Assembly (NCBI GenBank): GCA_016200765.1
Contig: JACQEC010000334.1
Span: forward strand, 1 to 13,169
Origin: Chloroflexota bacterium
Lineage (GTDB): Bacteria; Chloroflexota; Anaerolineae; JACRMK01
Direction: 5' to 3'
DNA length: 13,169 bases
The position numbers and the translations under genes are program-made. The notes beneath the pieces were generated by a model. The model was not told the DNA's origin. It ran no database searches and was given only the letters and a program-made list of their open reading frames with translations. Shown piece by piece: positions 6,577 to 13,169 of the stretch; the first letter of the stretch is position 1, and the number at the start of each line of letters is the position of its first letter.

Positions 6577-6582
6577 GGGAGG
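6577..6582 (+). promoter_or_regulatory. Ribosome binding site of the flavin-subunit-like gene
   Basis: GGGAGG lies 10 nt before the ATG at 6593. It overlaps the in-frame ATG at 6575 and so favours 6593 as the real start. The longer frame beginning at 6305 would overlap dnaN and its promoter, and is rejected. Confidence 0.6.
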
Positions 6583-6592
6583 ATTCCCGCCT

Positions 6593-7416
6593 ATGCCCCT
6601 CCGCGCCTATTATCGCCCGTCCAGTTGGGCCGACGCGCTGGCCTTACTCGATAGTGCCGCCCCTCTGCTGATTGGCCCGCGCCCGCGCGCGCTCGACGCG
6701 CTGGATGCCGAGGCCGCCGTTGACTTGAGCGCGCTCGACCTCGCCTATATCCGCGAGATGGATGACGGCGCCATCCACATCGGCGCCTTAACCACCTTGC
6801 AGGCTATCGCCGATTCGCCGGCGCTATGCTCGCGCGCGAGCGCCCTTCTGCCGGTCGCCGCGGTGGAAGCCGCGCACCCCGGCCTGCGCCAACTGGCGAC
6901 GCTCGCCGGAGCGCTGGCCTCGCCGGAAGGCCCGCCCGAGCTGTGGCTCGCCCTGCTCGCGCTGGACGCGACGGTCGTCACGCGCGGGGTGGACGGCGAG
7001 CGCGAGACGGCCATCGCCGACTTTCGCCCCGCCGGAGGCGCGCTGGTGAGCGAGGCGCGCATCGCGGGATGGACGGCGCAGGCCGTCGGCGCGTTGGAGC
7101 GCCTGTCGCGCACGCCGCGCGATCAGGCGATTGTCGCGGCGGCGTGCGCGCTCGTGGTGGAAGGCGGCGAGGTCAGCCGCGCGCGCCTGGCGCTGGCCGA
7201 TGGCGGCCCGCCGCGGCGGGTCAGCGCAATCGCCCCATTGCTCGAAGGCCGTCCCCTTGACGCGGAACGGCTGGCGCAAACCGCGCGCTTCTGCGCGGAC
7301 GCGGCACAGCCGCTCTCCGATTTTCGCGCCAGCGCCGATTATCGCCGCGCGATGGCCGGCGTGCTGGCACGGCGCGCGCTGGCCGCCGCGTGGACACACG
7401 CTATGGAGTCAAGCCG

Positions 7417-7420
<4 letters not shown>
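6593..7420 (+). CDS. CoxM/XdhB-like flavin subunit of a molybdenum hydroxylase, FAD motifs degenerate
   Basis: This 275-residue protein has the overall pattern of the medium FAD-binding subunit of the xanthine dehydrogenase/CO dehydrogenase family: YYRPSSWADALALLDSA (6-22), IHIGALTTLQAIADSP (61-76), LLALDATVV (121-129), and the C-terminal flavoprotein domain ending in ADYRRAMAGVLARRAL. Normally this subunit passes electrons from the Fe-S clusters to FAD and then to an acceptor. The two loops that grip FAD in relatives are altered. The usual AGGTDLL/AGGHSLL segment is replaced by LLIGPRPRAL (25-34), and the usual RATIGGNLA segment reads LATLAGALAS (101-110). The protein may therefore bind FAD poorly or act structurally. 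Its stop overlaps the start of the catalytic fusion gene (ATGA), showing tight coupling. There is no frameshift or internal stop. Confidence 0.82.
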
Positions 7421-10379
<2,959 letters not shown>

Positions 10380-10380
<1 letters not shown>

Positions 10381-10400
10381 ACTCATCCCTTGAGTTTTAT
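10380..10400 (+). terminator. Weak intrinsic terminator after the molybdenum-hydroxylase operon
   Basis: AACTCA (10380-10385) and TGAGTT (10391-10396) form a 6-bp stem with a 5-nt loop, extended by a G-T pair, and the right arm runs into TTTTAT. It begins on the last base of the stop codon. The stem is short and AT-rich, so termination is probably partial. Confidence 0.5.
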
Positions 10401-10402
10401 TG

Positions 10403-10417
10403 ATGAACAATGTTCAT
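10403..10417. promoter_or_regulatory. 15-bp palindrome ATGAACA-A-TGTTCAT upstream of the Mrr-NTPase gene
   Basis: Two perfect 7-bp arms flank one A. A related arrangement lies downstream: ATGAACA again at 10469-10475, then TGAA-AG-TTCA at 10484-10493. Repetition of TGAAC/GTTCA half-sites in the 167-bp gap before the defence-type gene suggests an operator. Possible promoter parts nearby are TATAGA (10463-10468) and TTGAAA (10483-10488), but neither has a well-spaced partner. No regulator gene is visible beside it. Confidence 0.45.
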
Positions 10418-10547
10418 GGGCGAGATGTGAAATAGCCTTATCGTACCGAGCGTTTCTGTCGTATAGACATGAACATTAATTCTTGAAAGTTCAGTAGGTA
10501 TCTGCTTCACAAGAACGGTAACCCCCAAAGGGAAAACGTTAATTTCT

Positions 10548-13034
10548 ATGTCGCATCACATTAACTATTCCGGAATCGGTTGGGAAGCCTTTGAGGATTT
10601 GTGCATTGACCTCTGGTTTGATGAAGGCTACAAAAGCATAAAGCCCTACGGACGGCGTGCCGACAGCGGACGTGATGCTGTGTTTGTCGACGACAAGTCA
10701 CGTGAATTAACAATTTTCCAGTTCAAGCGGTGGACTACGCAGTATTCTGCCAGTGATCTAAAGCGAGAAATCAAAGATGCTGCAGAAAAGGTAGTACACT
10801 TCAGACCATACCGCTTTATTCTCAACAGTGCTCAGGAACCAAAAGCAGTTGTCAATGACTGGATTCCTGAGTTACAACGTGAACTCGAGTTTGAAGTCTC
10901 ATACTGGGATAGAAGTTGGGTGGATTTACGGCTCGATAATCGTCGCCATGATCTTCGTCGTAAGTATTTCGGGACGGGCCTCGAATACCACACTTGGGAA
11001 AGCCTCGTTGCAACTACAGCACAGCAGGTAAAGAGGGCGCTAAATTTGTCGGCTCCTAAATATGATCCTGCTTTGTACGTGGAAAGAGAAGCAGAGTCTA
11101 TTTTCGAGCGCTTCCGCGAATCAAAAGAGCCGTGCCTACTCTTTGTCGACCGAGCAGGTCGGGGCAAAACCAACTTGATATGCACACTAGCGTCGAGATT
11201 GATCCAGCAGAACAAAGTTACACTTCTGATCACTGGTGATAGCACACTTGTCGATGATTATAGTCTAGCCCGGATTGTCTGTACTGAGCTAGGATACGGC
11301 TCTGGTGCGACTTCAGACCATCAATTACAACTTAAGGCTGTAGCACAGCTACTGAGTGAAAGAGGGGAGAAATGTTATTTGTTCGTGGATGGGATCTCAG
11401 AAGCCGATGATTCGCGCATCATGGGGAGGTCTCTGAGGAATCTTCTCAATTATTTGTCTGAAATAGGAAATTTCGCAGTATGCTTGACCTGCCGCGATGT
11501 CGCGTTTCCGAGACTCGACTTCTATTTACCCAAGAGCCTGCTATTTCGCGTGAGACCGTTGCTTGGGAGTTCCGAACTAGACAAGTTTGCATATCAGGTA
11601 CCAGTAGGTGATTTTACTAATACCGAAGTTACTCGTGCTCTTCTCCTGTATTCCGATCACTTCCACGTGTCATTTTCTCCTAGCACAACTGCCCGTTCGC
11701 AGTTACGGCATCCACTACTGTTGAGGCTCTTTTGCGAAGCGAACCAGAACCAATCGATTGGTTCTTTAGGGAGTGTTCCTATTGCATCAACATTTGATCA
11801 CTATTTGAATATGAAAATTGATGCCGTGGTAGCTCGGACTCAAGGACGTTTTGCTCCGACGGTTATTGGGAGCGTATTGCTAAATATCGCCAAGTACTTT
11901 TCGCAATCCGAGCAGATAAAGTCGATTGTCGAGTCGCAGCTAGCTGGTGTACGGCCGGAAACAATCGCAGTGGATGAGCTAAGAGAAATCGTGCGCCTTC
12001 TCGAGGAGGAAGGGGTTCTTGAATTTCGACAGCAGCCTCTGACGCCTGAACGTAACCTATATATAGTTTTTGATGAACTACGCGACTACTTGGTGCTGAA
12101 GTACATGATTACTCAATTGCCGAGCGAGTTGCGTGCGAGCTCAAATATTCTTAATAGCGCCAAGAAGCTATTCCAGCATTTCTCCATGACCTCCAGGAGT
12201 TCCGAATCGTTCACGTTCTTCTCATTGTTAGGAATGGTTCTGCCACCAGTTGAGGAACGCCGCGAGTTTCTTCGGCAATTACGTGCTTGGGACTTCCAGA
12301 CTTTCTGTGCCTGTGTATCACGTATTCCGCCGGCTGGAACTCTTGCCCAATGTGACGCCGACAATCTCAAACAGCTAGCCGCGGAGCTAAAGGGATGGTA
12401 TTACCATCTCGTATCGGAGCAGTTTCAAAGTGTGAAGTCAGGTATTGATCCTTGGTCTATACGATTGCCCGGAGTGCAGGCGACTGAATTAGGGATTCTA
12501 TTGCGGGCTAGTCGTCGGTGCGAAGAGATATCTTTTGAATATCAACTTCTACCGGAGAATGCCGCCGAGTTTCTCAAAATCGAGGCGAATGCAGATTATC
12601 CAACATGGTCGATTTCAATCGGGACGGATTCAGCTTCCATGATTCCGCTGCACGACCCAGAGAATGGTAAGATTATTTCAATCTTCCGCCAATCAGCACC
12701 TTTCGGGTTTACTAAGAGGACTCTGAATTTCCCGCATCACTCTCCGTTTGCGGGAGTATCGAGTAATATCCCGGAGAGAATTGCTCTCTTCGACGTGTTG
12801 AACGAGATCGGAAATATAATCGAATATGGGCTACTTCCTCATGAGGCAGAGCCACTAATTACAGAGCGGGCGCGTGCACTCGCTCGGTCAATTCCGGACC
12901 TTCACATAGTAGAGGGATTGACGCTGGATATTTTCCAAAGCCACTACAATCGCTTTATGAGCCAATATGAATCGGGATCTGCAGATCACGCTAGGATTCG
13001 TGTCAAGTTCGAGGAATTAGGTAGATTGCTCTGA
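10548..13034 (+). CDS. Mrr-like nuclease fused to a STAND/NACHT-like NTPase, candidate antiphage effector
   Basis: This 828-residue protein begins with a restriction-endonuclease-like Mrr domain (about 1-105): FEDLCIDLWFDEGY, DSGRDAVF with D43, and IFQFKRW with Q58 and K60, a PD-(D/E)xK variant that has QxK. A P-loop NTPase core follows (about 190-400): Walker A DRAGRGKT (201-208), Walker B YLFVDGISEADD with D281 and E285, sensor-like CLTCRD (312-317), and HPLLLRLFCEAN. The DG-x-x-E Walker B is characteristic of STAND/NACHT proteins. YIVFDELRDYLVLKY (about 505-520) fits the end of a winged-helix region. The last 300 residues are probably the sensor part and show no recognised repeats. The first Walker A glycine is Asp201. 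AT-rich composition unlike the operon upstream suggests transfer. By analogy to Avs and bacterial NACHT proteins it would sense a phage signal and cut DNA. AAGGGA 14 nt before the ATG is the only SD candidate. Confidence 0.85.
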   Translation: MSHHINYSGIGWEAFEDLCIDLWFDEGYKSIKPYGRRADSGRDAVFVDDKSRELTIFQFKRWTTQYSASDLKREIKDAAEKVVHFRPYRFILNSAQEPKAVVNDWIPELQRELEFEVSYWDRSWVDLRLDNRRHDLRRKYFGTGLEYHTWESLVATTAQQVKRALNLSAPKYDPALYVEREAESIFERFRESKEPCLLFVDRAGRGKTNLICTLASRLIQQNKVTLLITGDSTLVDDYSLARIVCTELGYGSGATSDHQLQLKAVAQLLSERGEKCYLFVDGISEADDSRIMGRSLRNLLNYLSEIGNFAVCLTCRDVAFPRLDFYLPKSLLFRVRPLLGSSELDKFAYQVPVGDFTNTEVTRALLLYSDHFHVSFSPSTTARSQLRHPLLLRLFCEANQNQSIGSLGSVPIASTFDHYLNMKIDAVVARTQGRFAPTVIGSVLLNIAKYFSQSEQIKSIVESQLAGVRPETIAVDELREIVRLLEEEGVLEFRQQPLTPERNLYIVFDELRDYLVLKYMITQLPSELRASSNILNSAKKLFQHFSMTSRSSESFTFFSLLGMVLPPVEERREFLRQLRAWDFQTFCACVSRIPPAGTLAQCDADNLKQLAAELKGWYYHLVSEQFQSVKSGIDPWSIRLPGVQATELGILLRASRRCEEISFEYQLLPENAAEFLKIEANADYPTWSISIGTDSASMIPLHDPENGKIISIFRQSAPFGFTKRTLNFPHHSPFAGVSSNIPERIALFDVLNEIGNIIEYGLLPHEAEPLITERARALARSIPDLHIVEGLTLDIFQSHYNRFMSQYESGSADHARIRVKFEELGRLL

Positions 13035-13052
13035 GTAACTAACACTTTTGGG

Positions 13053-13122
13053 CTGCTACCCATTTTGAGTCACAATCTGAGGTTACCACACCTTCAGGAA
13101 AGGACGACAAAATGGGTAGCAG
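13053..13122 (+). repeat. Perfect 15-bp inverted repeat enclosing the start codon of the edge ORF
   Basis: CTGCTACCCATTTTG (13053-13067) is exactly complementary to CAAAATGGGTAGCAG (13108-13122), with 40 nt between. The right arm contains the ATG (13113-13115) of the ORF that runs off the window. In any transcript arriving from the left, the arms can pair and bury the start codon. The repeat begins 18 bp after the stop of the NTPase gene. It may also act as a weak transcript-end structure, though no T-run follows the right arm. Confidence 0.8.
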
Positions 13123-13169
13123 TCACGGATTATACAACGAGTTATTCAGTTACTTGCGGGCCGTGCACC
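13113..13169 (+). CDS. Start of a truncated ORF, possibly a transposase
   Basis: An ATG at 13113 opens a frame that stays open to the window edge, encoding MGSSHGLYNELFSYLRAVH (19 residues). GAAAGGA ends 8 nt before the ATG and is a good SD. The fragment is too short for a firm family call. The flanking inverted repeat and the position just after a mobile-looking gene suggest an insertion-sequence transposase. It may also be an unrelated small gene. Confidence 0.45.

Noticed and set aside
6305..6592. N-terminal extension of the flavin-subunit-like frame back to 6305
   Set aside because: It would overlap dnaN and both promoters, has no family similarity, and the ATG at 6593 has a good SD and matches family N-termini.
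13034..13153. AGTAACT near 13034 and AGTTACT near 13147 as an outer inverted repeat
   Set aside because: Only 7 bp long, far apart and not continuous with the 15-bp arms; likely chance.

Overview
This 13.2 kb window looks like the chromosome of a high-GC bacterium, most likely a Chloroflexota (Anaerolineae-like) lineage. The main evidence is the style of the DNA polymerase III beta clamp (N-terminus MKVSCLQENLHKGLGLV) together with GC-rich glycosyltransferase and molybdenum-hydroxylase genes. The phylum call is inference from remembered family resemblance, not from a search. Two blocks (about 1970-3960 and 10400 to the right end) are visibly AT-richer than the rest and carry defence-type genes, so they look horizontally acquired.

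Layout: (1) Positions 1-1957, minus strand, hold two overlapping glycosyltransferase genes: a GT4-type enzyme and, downstream, a GT9 (heptosyltransferase-like) enzyme that runs off the left edge. (2) Positions 2084-3859 hold a compact type II restriction-modification system. A controller (C) protein gene abuts a ScaI-family endonuclease gene, and these converge on and overlap a beta-class SPPY DNA methyltransferase gene. Two C-boxes lie before the C gene and one matching box covers the -10 of the methyltransferase promoter, giving an Esp1396I-like regulatory circuit. (3) Positions 4046-5218 hold another GT4 glycosyltransferase, so the R-M islet splits a minus-strand glycosyltransferase cluster. 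(4) Positions 5281-6414 hold dnaN (GTG start, strong SD, own promoter).

(5) Positions 6593-10380, plus strand and divergent from dnaN, hold a two-gene molybdenum hydroxylase operon: a CoxM-like flavin subunit whose usual FAD-binding glycine motifs are missing, and a 987-residue fusion of the [2Fe-2S] and molybdopterin subunits (xanthine dehydrogenase/aldehyde oxidoreductase class). (6) Positions 10548-13034 hold an 828-residue protein with an N-terminal Mrr-like nuclease domain and a STAND/NACHT-like NTPase core, a strong candidate for a stand-alone antiphage effector. (7) Positions 13053-13169 hold a perfect 15-bp inverted repeat whose right arm contains the start codon of a truncated ORF at the window edge. 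This arrangement suggests the left end of an insertion sequence whose transposase start is sequestered in read-through transcripts.

Functionally, the window combines surface-glycan biosynthesis, replication, an oxidoreductase and two probable defence modules. The best-supported unusual features are the C-box circuit with a 27-bp convergent R/M overlap, the compact Mrr-NTPase with an altered Walker A, the degenerate FAD subunit, and the start-codon-sequestering inverted repeat.
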